Assembly (NCBI GenBank): GCA_947462335.1 | Contig: OX381709.1 | Span: 38,930,904 to 38,994,903, forward strand | Direction: 5' to 3' | Length of the DNA stretch: 64,000 nt | Source: Harmothoe impar | Taxonomy: Eukaryota; Annelida; Polychaeta; Phyllodocida; Polynoidae | Part shown: in pieces, positions 12,558-23,089 of the stretch | Layout of the letters: every line of letters begins with the position of its first letter | Position numbering within the stretch: position 1 is the first letter of the stretch | Notes under the pieces: generated by a model | Told to the model about the DNA's origin: nothing | Databases searched by the model: none | What the model saw: only the letters and a program-made list of their open reading frames with translations | Made by a program: the position numbers and the translations under genes

Positions 12558-13582
12558 CTTTATACTCAATACCGGAACTTTATATTGCTCTTTTATTTGG
12601 AAAATCTGAAAAGATTAAATTCCAAAGAATGGCCTTAAGCTATAACTCACCTTGCGAGACATTGGTGGCTATTTATAGTAACCCCCAACTACATGCCTTG
12701 AGTAGCCATGGCAACAGCCGTTGTGTATTCAGTTAACATGATGAAGGGGATGAGATTGATTCTCCAGTCTTATTTTTCAATTTCGTTCACATTCAAATCT
12801 ATTAAATTGGCTGAAGAATGACACTTGGACACTCGTGATAGAACGTTTGACATGGCACATGTATATATCGTCTGTGAACCGAAATTATTCCAATCTAAAG
12901 ACACCATAAACTAGATTCTCCGTGGGGTATTAATATGCTGACGACACAGCTAATATATAGAACCGTTAGGTGAGAAAAGTATGTTGGTTGTTGCAACCCC
13001 CCATGATCATTAATGTACTTTCTTAACCAAGAGAGAATGGAGATGTAAGAAAGGAAATAGAAAATTTGTGAATCACCGGTATTCTGAGCAGAATGTGAAA
13101 ATAGCAAATAGAGTCGTATCCAAATGCATGCAAGTCACAGTCTCATATATCTAGACATGAGAACTGCGTACTGTCCATACATTCTGTAAATCAAAAAGGC
13201 AGATCGGATTTCTTCAGTTTTGTTAGCGTGTCCTGCAAACTTTTCCCATCGCCCAACATGGCATCCTCTTTTGACAGGCAGCGTTTAAGAAAGCCTATTG
13301 ATTTCAGCGACCTTTCGGGCCACTGCCAAAACCATCGACCAGTCTGATGGCAAAGCTTTTGTAGCTGTAACAAATTCTGCCTAAAAACAATTACTGTGCC
13401 TGCTCTTCCCCCTTTTTCCTCTGTGTTTCTAATATTTGCCTATTTTTAACTGTGGGCTTGGTCCTAGAAGACACCAGCGGTGCTTAACATTGGAGAGGAT
13501 TCAAGTGGACAATGATGTATCGCATGATGCTGAGACTGACCCTCCTTTCGTCCACTAAGGAGTTCATTCTCTTATTCATTCC
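12558..13582. other. Non-coding stretch; no gene recognised
   Basis: AT-rich. A minus-strand open frame at 13191-13373 has no recognisable motif. Nothing else seen. Confidence 0.5.
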
Positions 13583-13828
13583 TGTGCCTCTACATGGGTA
13601 AAATTCAACACGTGTGACACGGCGACACGGGGGTTTTAAAAATTGACACGTGCGACACAAGGGTTTTAAAATTCGACGGACACAGACAAATAAAGGATAA
13701 AAATCGACCTGCACATATCTTTCTCTAAGTTCTTATATACATAAAAATCGATACAGCGACACTGCCTTTCTTGCTAAAGATCGACACGGCGACACGGGCA
13801 GAAATTCGGGTACTCATGTAGAGGCACA
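13583..13828. mobile_element. MITE with GTGCCTCTACATG ends and internal CGACACGG repeats
   Basis: Left end TGTGCCTCTACATGGGTA, right end the reverse complement of TGTGCCTCTACATGAGTA. The interior repeats ATCGACACGGCGACACGG-like words in both halves (13616-13660 and 13767-13797), interleaved with AAAAATCGA. A run of 15 C follows at 13836-13850. No coding capacity; superfamily unassigned. Confidence 0.75.
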
Positions 13829-15168
13829 TTCCTTACCCCCCCCCCCCCCCAACACACACACTCACACATACCGGGTACTACCACACTTCACCCCCTGTAG
13901 ATACTGAATACCATTTGCCCTTTCAACCGCGGCCCGAGGTGTAGGTCACGTTCATGTAAAGATCGTATTTGGCTTCATTTGATGCTGGAGGTTTATTACC
14001 ACTGTCTCCAAGGTCAGTGCAGGTAATGCAGGTAGCTTGGGTGCTAGGAGAAGGGCCAACATCGTAAACTGAGACGTTCTATACCTGCAGCCATAGCTCT
14101 CTACTCAGCCGTAGGCTACCCCCTCCTCTAGTATAACTATAAGGGTGTCTTATGGTCGTCTACAATATATGTATACATTCATGATGGCATTCTCAGAGGG
14201 AATGAGAAGGACCCAAATTTAGCTTATATTCCCCCTAAGAGATGCCACTCCCTTGTCAACAAAAAGTAGCAAATCTTACTATGTTGGGAAAATATCGGCA
14301 GAAAATTAACATAAATTAATTGCAGTATACGGAAATTCCAGCAAAGAAACACTGAATTCCTGCAAAAACTTTAGAAGTGGGATCCCTGATAGTACCTGCT
14401 AATTAATTCCTATAAACATGAACATTTAGTGGTTTCTATAAGTATCACTCATGTACGTGTGTGTGGGTGGTGGGGGGGGGGGGGCAGACAAGATGGAGGC
14501 ACACCCAGAGTGACCAGTGACAGCGCTATAGCCCTATACCTGCAGGCAACCCGACTCCCACATCCGTTTAGCACCGACATGCCTGTCATTTGCCACCATC
14601 AACATCACCATCAGGATCAAAGCCGAGCATATTGGGCATATTCCGCCTGCGCTTTATCTGTGGGGCCTGCCTCTGATGATGATGAACCCTAAATATTAGA
14701 TCAGACACATTAAGGCCTCCCACCATCTTTATTCCTCCCCATAGCCTCCATTGATGTGGTTAAGTAAAATGCCAGCTCTCCCCGACACAGTCTTAAACTG
14801 GTGTTGAATGTCAGTGGCTTCAGTGAACTCTGGGTGGGTGAGGGGGTAGGACTATTTCTGGCCGCCGGTGAAATCTAATCTCCAGTGTGATTAGAGTCAT
14901 CCTTGTTTACTTAGCTGGGTAGGAGTTAGTCAAAAGGCAATTGACATTTCACGGATTACTTCGCCGAACAGTCGGCCACCAGCACAGCACTAGCAGGCGG
15001 GTCTGGAGTTGGAAAACTCAACTAAGTGACCTTTAACGGGGACTTGGTTTAATAAGTGTTTATCACTGCCAAAAGAGAAACTTATCAGGCAACAATGAAG
15101 AGGAGACCACCATTGGTGGTCCGATGAGAGAGGGCATACTACGAGAGCAATTTAATTAATAACGTGCT
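13829..15168. other. Non-coding stretch; no gene recognised
   Basis: Contains poly-C (13836-13850), 13 G (14472-14484) and otherwise ordinary sequence. An open frame at 14429-14692 runs through the poly-G and has no support. Confidence 0.5.
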
Positions 15169-15330
15169 TTAACCATTTTAAGGCAGTTTAATGCTTTAAT
15201 ACATTGGGCCGCTTTGACAACATGTTGTATGAATGCATATGCAGCACCAGTGAGTAACTGGCTAGTGCTGTATTGGTACATATTCACAACAAACACTCAT
15301 AAAGGTATCATGCTGTCCTTAAAGCGTTAC
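15169..15330. mobile_element. TTAA-family MITE, copy 5
   Basis: TTAA at 15169-15172; right end CCTTAAAGCGTTAC with a decayed TTAA. Left end CCATTTTAAGGCAGTTTAATGC. Interior keeps AGTGAGTAACTGGCTAG and ATGAATGCATATGC words. Confidence 0.6.
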
Positions 15331-15343
15331 TAGTGGCAAGCCT

Positions 15344-15480
15344 ACACTGTAAAAAGTTGTTGTTTATGAACAGCAATATGTGCTGTAACTATACAGTACT
15401 TCAGCTGTAAACGATAATACAGCAACTTTTGCTGTACATGTACAATTGTGTTACTGTAGATGCAGGTTCGAATCCTATAA
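15344..15480. repeat. Short inverted-repeat sequence rich in ACAGCA/TGCTGT, ending in a B-box-like word
   Basis: Starts ACACTGTAAAAAGTTGTTG and contains AACAGCAATATGTGCTGT and AGCAACTTTTGCTGTA, giving several stem possibilities. At 15465-15475 GGTTCGAATCC is a perfect match to the tRNA B-box, but no A-box or cloverleaf can be found upstream, so it is not a tRNA. Confidence 0.4.
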
Positions 15481-15594
15481 CCAGCAACCAGAGGGAGAGA
15501 GAGTAGAAAGGTTAGAGGGAGTACCATACTCCACAGCTCAAATATGACCTGATCTTTTCAAAAGCCTATTGATGCAGGCTACATATAAGTGATT

Positions 15595-15662
15595 GCCCCT
15601 CTAGCTCAGTTGGTAGAGCAGTGCGAGATGTAGTCTGAGGGTCAGCAGTTCCAGTCCCACAG
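15595..15662 (+). repeat. tRNA-derived sequence (SINE head or tRNA pseudogene)
   Basis: TAGCTCAGTTGGTAGAGCA at 15602-15620 is a textbook D-arm/A-box with pairing GCTC/GAGC. The B-box is decayed (AGTTCCAGTCC), the anticodon stem does not pair and the 5' GCCCCTC has no partner, so a functional tRNA is excluded. Confidence 0.6.
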
Positions 15663-16007
15663 GAAACTCTCATACAAACTACATTTCTCCTGATGCCATC
15701 CTAAAGTATAATATATTTTGGTACACTGAAATGTTACTTACTATTGAAAATATGCAGAGGATAAAACAGATGTATCTCTACAATCTGCAGGAAAAATTTA
15801 CTTTGAAAAACATCTATAGGCCATCAAGATTACACTCCAACTAATGGCAGTTCAGTACTTATTAGTACATTACTGCAATAGGGTAATTTTCATCAACCCT
15901 TAAGACAGGACCAGTCTTGTTCTAAAATTGCCCCCAGGGATCCTGTGTTGACCTCTCTACCATTCACATATAAGTAGGAGGTGTTTCAATGCACCTGACA
16001 TGAAGGA

Positions 16008-16073
16008 TTCACTGGTGTAGTGGTCATGGTTCGGGACTATGGATTGGAAGCTGGGGGTTCAAATCTCCAAGAT
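16008..16073 (+). repeat. Second tRNA-derived sequence (SINE head or tRNA pseudogene)
   Basis: CACTGGTGTAGTGGTCATGG resembles an A-box, and GGGGGTTCAAATCTCC (B-box GGTTCAAATC at 16056-16065) follows at the usual tRNA distance. The acceptor stem does not pair. It lies about 410 bases after the first tRNA-like sequence. Confidence 0.5.
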
Positions 16074-16244
16074 GTTGAATATGTGAGCCCTTTTAGAACT
16101 CAGGTCTGCGTCTACGGTAGATTATACTGTAGGTCTACAGCAGAATTTAATGGAACCAAAGTTGCCCCCAATATTTGCTGTACAGGAACACTACTACTTC
16201 TAACAGTGTATATATCATGGGATGAAGACACCCCCCAGTCCTAG

Positions 16245-16342
16245 TAGTCGGCATGATGCAGCACTGCAGCGTCGGCGAGTTACTCACCGACGCTGCATCC
16301 ACTGCAAAGCCGTTAGGCGTCATGCCGTTCTTAAAGGGTTAA
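16245..16342. mobile_element. TTAA-family MITE, copy 6 (truncated)
   Basis: Only the right half is kept: CGGCGAGTTACTCACCG palindrome, GCGTCATGCCG and the right end TTCTTAAAGGG followed by TTAA at 16339-16342. Confidence 0.6.
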
Positions 16343-16968
16343 AATCGGGAGGTTACATGTGAAACACAGAGGTAAGACGCATGAGACAAAGGTCTACTTT
16401 TATCTCCCGTTTTCAGTGTGGTCCCATCCTTCTTTTTATTGTGATTCATTTTTCTCTGCCCTCTCCCAAGTTTGACAGAAAATAACATTTTGTCCCAGGC
16501 CGGGTCAGTCAGTAGGCAGGCAATCACCTCTCCCTTTGCCCTTTATGGTGGGATGACGTCAGCGCGGCCAGTCAGGGCTATTGTTGCTGTTGTTGTGGTG
16601 GCCGGTATATGTATCGTTATCACTGCTGGCCCCTTCCACCTCTACCCTGCCCTCCCTCCTTAACACAATACATTTTTATCTCCCCCTCCTTTCCCGGCCT
16701 CTCCATATATCCCTGCATGTTTATCTCCCCGACCTTCACGCACTTTATGTGGAGCCCCCTCCTCTCCGTCCCCGCAACATGTCTCTGACCAGACCCCATC
16801 TCAACCCTATATTGTGCATGTTCTGGGTCTAATTTCTATAATCTATCTATAGCACTGGTTTCCTATACCTCCATTCTACACATATCGACCGTTCTTCTAG
16901 TGGGTTCCATCCTATTTAATACTAGATGGTATAATCCACTTTAATCCCATACCGGTATATTATACTGT

Positions 16969-17150
16969 ATCCGCCCGTTTTAGCGCACCTGCGCTTAACT
17001 ATTTCGTACTCCCCTCTGCCTTGCGTTTATACAGGACATGCGCTCATTTGGAATCCATTTTAGTGTTTAATATCATTTGGTACACTTTTCTACCCTGTGC
17101 TAAAACGAGACATGCGCTAATTCGAGTACCTGCGCTAAAACGGGCGGATA
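16969..17150. mobile_element. MITE with perfect 20-base terminal inverted repeats
   Basis: Left end TATCCGCCCGTTTTAGCGCA (16969-16988) is the exact reverse complement of 17131-17150. GACATGCGCT followed by CATTTG or AATTCG recurs inside. 182 bases, non-coding. A diverged relative may lie at 24.85-25.0 kb. Confidence 0.8.
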
Positions 17151-18286
17151 TGGTACGTGTCCTTCACAATAGACCTACCTATCAAACCAAGCACCCCTCC
17201 GTGGTTCTTATCTGTCCCAACGTGCTTTGTCTATGGATCAATGCAGTGAGAAAGAGTGACCTTGCAGGGACGTTGTTGAAGAGGTGTCTTTGCACGTGCT
17301 GCTTTATGAAGTATAATAAACCAACCCAGACTTTATATAACAACTGTGCAACTTCATCCTTGTATGATTAGAAAACATATAATTGGATTTAAACATTATT
17401 TACCTTCAAATCAAATTAATTTGAAAATAAATAACGAGATGGATGCGAACACAACTTTTCTATAAAATCACGCTCACTGCCTTATGGTCTGTAATCGTAT
17501 ACTACTTCGTGTGTGTGTCTATATCATATGTTAATACACCTCCCCCATGTGTTCTCAATGACTCTCTGGTAGCTCTGTCGAACCTCCTCCCACCCACAAG
17601 CTCTGGCCACCATGGCCACATTAGTTGTTAATTACCGATAGTTTGCAGCCCGGCCAATTGCACTTAGTGGCCGCAGACGCTGCTCGTATCGTCCGTCGCC
17701 CGCAGAAAATGCCACTTTTTACACACTACTACTCACACTTCTAACGTCTAGTGGCCTGCAGTGCATACCGGTGCCGCCCACAAACCAACAACACCCATAA
17801 CGCGTCATGTAACACAACCCAGTATTTTACTATTCCATTATTACACTTTGTGTTCTGGCTTATGACAGATGTGTATACATATAGATGATTAAATATGAAA
17901 GGAAGCTTTTGGTACATGTATATTGTTCAATTTTCCACTTTTCAGTATCTTTAATATGGAAAGATCAATCAAACCCTTTCAAAGTCTTAAAAGGGGTCGC
18001 AGGAATGTGTGAAAGAATTTGTACCTGCGTCGGAGAGCTTGAGAATGCATGCATGCCTTCAATTCCTCCCTCCGCACCTCTTGTCATACATGTATTAAAC
18101 ACAATTCCACACCAAGAATACCTTCAATAATACGCTTGGGGAAATACCTTGTACATGTATCACCACAGCCCACCACCGTACATTTTGTAAACATCTTTTT
18201 AACCTGTACAAAATTACAGCAATTTATTAAGAGAAAACATTGCTTTTAAAAAGATGTGTGAAAACTGTGCGGGTGCACTGGACTCA
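17151..18286 (-). other. Start of HCN intron downstream of the first coding exon; no feature seen
   Basis: AT-rich sequence beginning at the GTGAGT donor. No open frame on the minus strand here or anywhere down to base 1 shows the S1-S6 region (expected to begin FYWD), so the intron is at least 18 kb if the gene is intact. A perfect 14-base palindrome TCAAATTAATTTGA lies near 17410. Nothing else is recognised. Confidence 0.6.
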
Positions 18287-18290
18287 CCTA
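18282..18290 (-). other. Splice donor ending the HCN first coding exon
   Basis: On the minus strand the sequence reads TTTAG|GTGAGTCC. The exon's last base is 18288 and the GT is 18287-18286. It is close to the metazoan 5' splice consensus. Without splicing the frame ends at once in TGA (18286-18284), exactly where the family expects Phe-Tyr-Trp of S1, which supports real use of this donor. Confidence 0.9.
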
Positions 18291-19396
18291 AAGTTACTGC
18301 AGGGGTGGATGACCCAGTTGCCTGCAGCCTTTTGTCTCATCTTCTCCTTCATGAGCGCGTTCTTGTTGCCGAACAGCTTCATGGCCAGTTTGTTATCCGA
18401 GGGCTGGAAGAACGATATGATTTGGTCCTTCAGATAGCTGGTCGAGTTCGAGGCCTGGGATTTTGCTCCACAGTCCACCTCTTTGAGTGGCGATAACTCC
18501 TCCTTGGGGGTGCCATAGAGGCTGACGTCGTCGCCGATGAAGTGGATCCTGGGCTCCTTTTTGTAGTTTTTGTCGGGTGACAGATAGTCGGACATGATGG
18601 AGTCGGCGTCCTCGTCCATGGTGATGGTGATGACCGGGTTATGTTCCTTGTCGCCCGGCGTGTTGGGATCCGAGTCCAGGTGGTTGGCTTTGTTGGAGCG
18701 TGTCGACCCCATCCTGTTGCGTTTCAGTTTCAGGCTGGGGAAGCGTTTCACGCCGAAGCCTTGGCCGTTGGCGATGCGTTCGCGCACGGGCGACGGCGGC
18801 GGGGTGATGGCGCGGTCGATCTGCGGGACGTTGTTCTCATCCGTGGGCATCAACTCGGACACGTGCTCGGCCGACGTTTGCCGCTTCCGTGCCCGCTCGG
18901 TCCAGATGCCTTCGGCGCTGTCGTACCTCTCGCCTGGCGCACGTGCCGACCCGCCCACATTGCCCGAACTGGAGCGCGACGAGTCGGCTTGGTAAGAGTT
19001 GGCGTACGTTGGCGGAGGGGTATGACTGGCGGCGACGACCGTGCCGCTGGCGGTTACGTACTTGTCCTGGGCACGCGGCGCGTTGGCCAGCCCATCCTTG
19101 CTGTTGTAAACCAAGGAGCCTTTGTCGATGGACGTGCGACTGCTGCTGTAGCTACTGGTGCCAGTGTTACTGCCCGTGCGCGGCTCAGGGACGGAGCACG
19201 CCCGCTCCAGGGGTGGCCGCGTGATGTGCTGGTACGCCCTGCCGTGTACCACCGACGACTGCCGCGACGAGCCGCCACCGCCACCGCCGCCAGCCGCCGG
19301 AGCGCCGCCCCCCACAGAGGGGGGTGACCAGTTAGGCACCGCCCGCCCCTCCGTCTTTCTGACTGGCGGGGACGCATTGGCCCTCTTCTGGGACAT
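18288..19396 (-). CDS. HCN: HCN (Ih) channel, first coding exon (partial gene: N-terminus plus HCN domain)
   Basis: HCN channels are tetrameric cation channels of the plasma membrane, opened by hyperpolarization and tuned by cAMP/cGMP; they carry Ih pacemaker current. The exon gives 369 codons plus two bases. Residues 1-317 are low-complexity: Gly run at 36-42, Ser-rich stretches at 81-92 and 139-150, Pro-directed sites such as TPPPSP at 198-203, and a basic patch KRFPSLKLKRNR at 217-228. Residues about 318-370 match the HCN domain that precedes S1: FQPSDNKLAMKLFG, a KEKMRQKAAG helix, then WVIHPCSNFR (vertebrates: LQPGVNKFSLRMFG, IHPYSDFR). The frame ends AAC TTT AG at a GTGAGT donor, a phase-2 junction that, as I recall, is where vertebrate HCN exon 1 ends. 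No S1 or later exon was seen downstream in the window. At about 370 residues this N-terminus is longer than in mammalian HCN1, 2 or 4 (roughly 140-270). Start: first ATG of the frame, A at -3. HCN identity is firm; paralogue unknown. Confidence 0.93.
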
Positions 19397-19445
19397 TCTG
19401 TATAGAAAGAGGGAGTTGGAGGAAAAGAGAGCAAAAAAAGGACGA
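19397..19445 (-). other. Splice acceptor with long polypyrimidine tract, one base before the HCN start codon
   Basis: Minus-strand sequence from about 19440 to 19398 is almost all pyrimidine and ends TTTCTATACAG|A ATG, with AG at 19399-19398. It looks like a functional 3' splice site, so the coding exon probably starts at 19397 and the rest of the 5' UTR lies in an upstream exon. The alternative is that this tract is simply 5' UTR of an unspliced leader; only transcript data can separate the two. Confidence 0.65.
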
Positions 19446-21304
19446 TTAAGATTGGTTTATTACAGTTTTTTTCTTAATGCTCATTAAATCGGCTAAAACT
19501 TTCTTTAATAGTCTTTGATTCCCCACCCTACCCCCTTACCTGGGCGTCAACTACTAGCTGCCACCCCTCGGCCGATAAGTGGTACCGTCCGCCCACCTGA
19601 AGACGCGGCGCTACCTGCTTATCATGCCAGGTAGGAGTTAATCAGCGCGCCGCCAGGTAGCACCACTGTCTGCCACCCACCCACTATGTCCCTCCTCCCT
19701 TTCCTCCCCACAACCAAATAGCTCCCATTCACACTGAGGGCACGCGGCCACTTAGTCAGATAAACTGATAAACTGCCTGCCCAGACTACGTGTGGGGTGG
19801 GAGCTATCTTTTAGAATCGAGATAAATTCTCTAATTTCTCAGACAGTAAAACAGATAAGCGCCTAGGCACTAACTCAATCAATTCAGGCCAATATGGATT
19901 GATAAGTGTCGTTACCGCCAAAGCCGGCGAGGATATATGTGGTTGTTAAGTTGTAAATCAATACTGGATATGTGATGTAAAACCCCTCTCGTTATCCACA
20001 TCAGAGTACAAATACCCAGGTTTTATTAACCCTGTCTGAAATAAAGAATCTATTCCCGTGATTAAATATCGATCTCTATGGACATAAATCTTTAATTCGA
20101 TATACGAACTGAGCAACATCGAGGTGCTACAAAACCAGAATCAAAGGCAAGGTAAACAGTTTTTGTTTTGTTTCTTTTCAGATTAAGGCCATCTACAGTA
20201 TATTAACTAACCAGAGATTCATTTTATCAGTTATTTCACTTTATCGTCGAGCAGGTAATTGGCAAGAACGTATTTTCTGGAAAATAAATGTTTTGCATTT
20301 CACGGCCAGAAAGTGTCAATAATTCAAAGCCTGTCGTTTCTTTCCCCAAATATATAAATAATTGATTATTCCATGAATTCCTTTCACTTTTATCACCGCG
20401 GGTTGGATTAAATCTGTTCTACATAAAACTAATCAAGGGCTGTTTGTCTCTTCAGTGCATGAAAAATGTTGGCTTAGCGCAGTTCTATTCCACTCTGAAT
20501 ACACCTAATGTGATTAGTGCTACCAGTATTGACACAACCAATGCTGACAGTGTTGACAGTGGCACTAAACAAGGATCCACAAAGGGTTGACAGATAAAAC
20601 AGAGACAATGTCCACACCCTGTCACCCAGTTGTGTATTGAGTTAACTGTTCAGTTATCAGGTCCATTAGGGAACTGCTGTCACTGTTCTATAGTTATATA
20701 AGCATGTATGTGCACATGGGTTATTCGTTTACAACTAGCAGCTGGCTTGTGCACGATCAACCATAATAATTAATAATTGAATTTACTCAGGATCACTTCA
20801 TTTGCTGGGAGTAGTGGATTTGATTGGAGAGAGCTTGGTAGGGAGATGACCCCCTTCCCTCCCCCTGTAGCCACCCACCGGACCACCCAATTGTTAAATT
20901 GGATCCTTTTCATGAACATAGCCTAGAGGAGTTTCAAATTATGTTTCTCAACATTGGGAAATCATGTAAATCAAGTTCTGATAATTATTGACAAAAAGAG
21001 GAAATCAATTTCCCTTCCCTGTTCCATGCCCCTGGCTGAACCTAATGAGACTGACCCATAATTGATCCCAACAGATAACAGTATTACCATAGACCATTAT
21101 GCTGTAATACAATTAGGTACCCAAACACAGACCATCCCCGGTCTACTATTCCGCATCCATGTTTGGTATAGCTAGATGAGTTTATGTCTACGATTAAGGT
21201 AACATGTACGCCATGTACAGCACTATTAATGAATATAAGTGCCAAAATTTGTCAAATTATTGGTTGATTTTTTACTATTCAACATTAATAATTCTTATGG
21301 AACA
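19446..21304. other. HCN 5' flank or 5' UTR intron; no gene
   Basis: A CpG-containing patch at 19556-19680 with repeated GCCAGGTAG/CTACCTG-type words sits directly upstream of the exon and could be regulatory. The remainder (19.7-21.3 kb) is AT-rich with many ATTAAT/TAATTA words and no convincing open frame or repeat. Confidence 0.5.
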
Positions 21305-21531
21305 TACCGTAAATTCCTGCGTACTACCCGCGGGTTGTACGCGAACCAAACTCAGCTTTCAATTGATACCAAACATGCCTATATAGGGTGCGGGTTATAG
21401 GAGGGTTTTTATTACTATAGAACAGTACTAAAATTGAAATTTTCAAATTCATAAACGGGTTATAAGATTCCCCTGAGTTTGGGGCGCGGGTTATACGCGA
21501 GATGCGGACAGCACGCGGGAATTTACGGTAG
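21305..21531. mobile_element. MITE with TACCGTAAATTCC ends
   Basis: Left end TACCGTAAATTCCTGCGT, right end the reverse complement of TACCGTAAATTCCCGCGT. The inner arms pair through GGTTGTACGCG/CGCGGGTTATACGCG words. It contains the word CCAAACATGCCTATATAG that recurs in the copy at 25.1 kb. 227 bases. Confidence 0.75.
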
Positions 21532-22510
21532 TTTGCCAGTTAGTTTTGCCAGTTACTTACGGTTTATAGATAGCATTTCAAATGTCTCCTCCTTGTGGAC
21601 ATTACATTTAAATTGATGATCAGCAATTTGTGCCATCATAATACAATTAAAGCATTAATTGAACAAAATGGATAAATCACAGGAATGAAATGAGTAAAGG
21701 CATAAATGAATACTGACGTAACGTCTTAAACATTCCAAACTCTCAACGAGCGTTTGGGCAAGTTTTAATATCCATTTAAGAATTAATTCCCTGCTTCCTT
21801 TTTTTTTTGGTTTTGGATTGGGTACTTTCATCCCACACTCTGTTATCAGATCCTTGCAATTTATTAATAATCAGTATCACGAAACTAGTTATTGGTATTC
21901 CAAATACGGAAACAAACCACTAATTAATTCGAACGGAAAAAAATGGCTGGAAAAGTAATGGGATGAATACATATATGGATTTTTACATTTTCCCGTCATA
22001 TTTTGATTGTTTTACGTTTTGATAATCGATTTTAAGGTAAACAGCCACGGAAGCTGCAGTCGGGCGTCACTTTCATTGTACATTTTGTTGAAATCTCTAA
22101 AATTGTGAACTAATGGATAAAAAGCTATAAATTCGAGGAATGTTTGATATGTTCCGGCTATTTATTATAATAATTTGATTTGTCCATCATGTATCTGTGT
22201 GAAACTATTTAAAATCATGCTGATATTTACAAATGAGACAAAACCATGGTCAGGAGGGGTCATGAGACCAGGCTCTATTCCTCCTGCAACCCAGATGGTG
22301 TCACAGAATGTCATAGCCTATATGGTTATTTCTGATAATGCCTCGGTCACACCACCTGTGGCCATAAAAGGAACCTCCGTTAGGTTAACTCCTATCAAAG
22401 TTGAAACCCACCTTTAAAACTGTCAAGTGTCAAAATAACGATTTTCCAAATTCTGTCTGGTCCTCAAAAAGAGACAACTAATTAAAAAAGAAGGAATGGG
22501 GTGAACTAAA
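21532..22510. other. AT-rich stretch upstream of HCN; no gene recognised
   Basis: Long AT-rich tract with ATTAATT and TAATTA words, which would suit homeodomain sites but are also expected by chance here. No coding frame or repeat. Confidence 0.5.
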
Positions 22511-22934
22511 ACTATAGATCTTCCCACCATACGTAGGACTCACTTTTCCAAAGTCAAAGGTCTAGAGTTATCAAAATGGGCTCAAAAGAAGCAGAATTTT
22601 GAAAGTTTTACATCTTCTGTGGACTTGATATGTCTACACTGTAAATAATGTCCCTTTATTCGCTGTCAGAGCAATGAAAGGTCGAGAAAAATCAAAGATT
22701 CCAGAAAACTTTTGTCACTCTTTCCATTGCAACCAGTCGCATGATTTTAAAGATAGTGGGGTGGCAATACCACACTGTACCACACTGACAGGCAGATACC
22801 GATTTATCCTACCTATAACCTGCTACCTGGATCATTATTGTAGGTTGAGGGGCTGCAAACTTATCAATGGCTCTTCAAAACATACAGATGAAGCTTTAAC
22901 TTTGGGTCCCATATATGGTGGGAAGATCTATAGT
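22511..22934. mobile_element. 424-base non-autonomous DNA transposon, perfect 20-base ends
   Basis: Left end ACTATAGATCTTCCCACCAT (22511-22530) is the exact reverse complement of 22915-22934, and pairing continues with a few mismatches to about 32 bases (GGGACCCA/GGACTCA). The interior has a chance plus-strand open frame (22674 onwards) but no transposase motif. Confidence 0.8.
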
Positions 22935-23089
22935 GCTCACTACATGTTTCAATCCAATATCACTAAGCAACCTTTATCTGGTCACCCAGCTGGAATCTGC
23001 AGATCGTCTTATCACTGGTTATCATCGCCATACCCACACTACAGTAGCTACAGCGGTGGCGCCGCCTGCAGTGGAACACCAGAACCTAC

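Noticed and set aside
15595..15662. Functional tRNA gene
   Set aside because: Anticodon stem, acceptor stem and B-box do not hold; only the D-arm is intact.
1..18283. Search for the next HCN exons (S1-S6, pore GYG, cyclic-nucleotide-binding domain) on the minus strand
   Set aside because: No minus-strand frame carries FYWD, a GYG filter or the CNBD motifs. The intron must extend beyond the window's left edge, or the gene is split in the assembly.
18594..19487. Several long open frames on both strands at 18594-19487 (up to 228 codons)
   Set aside because: They overlap the HCN exon in other frames or antisense. The GC-rich, low-complexity exon creates few stops. Only the minus-strand HCN frame shows family motifs and ends at a family-consistent splice site.
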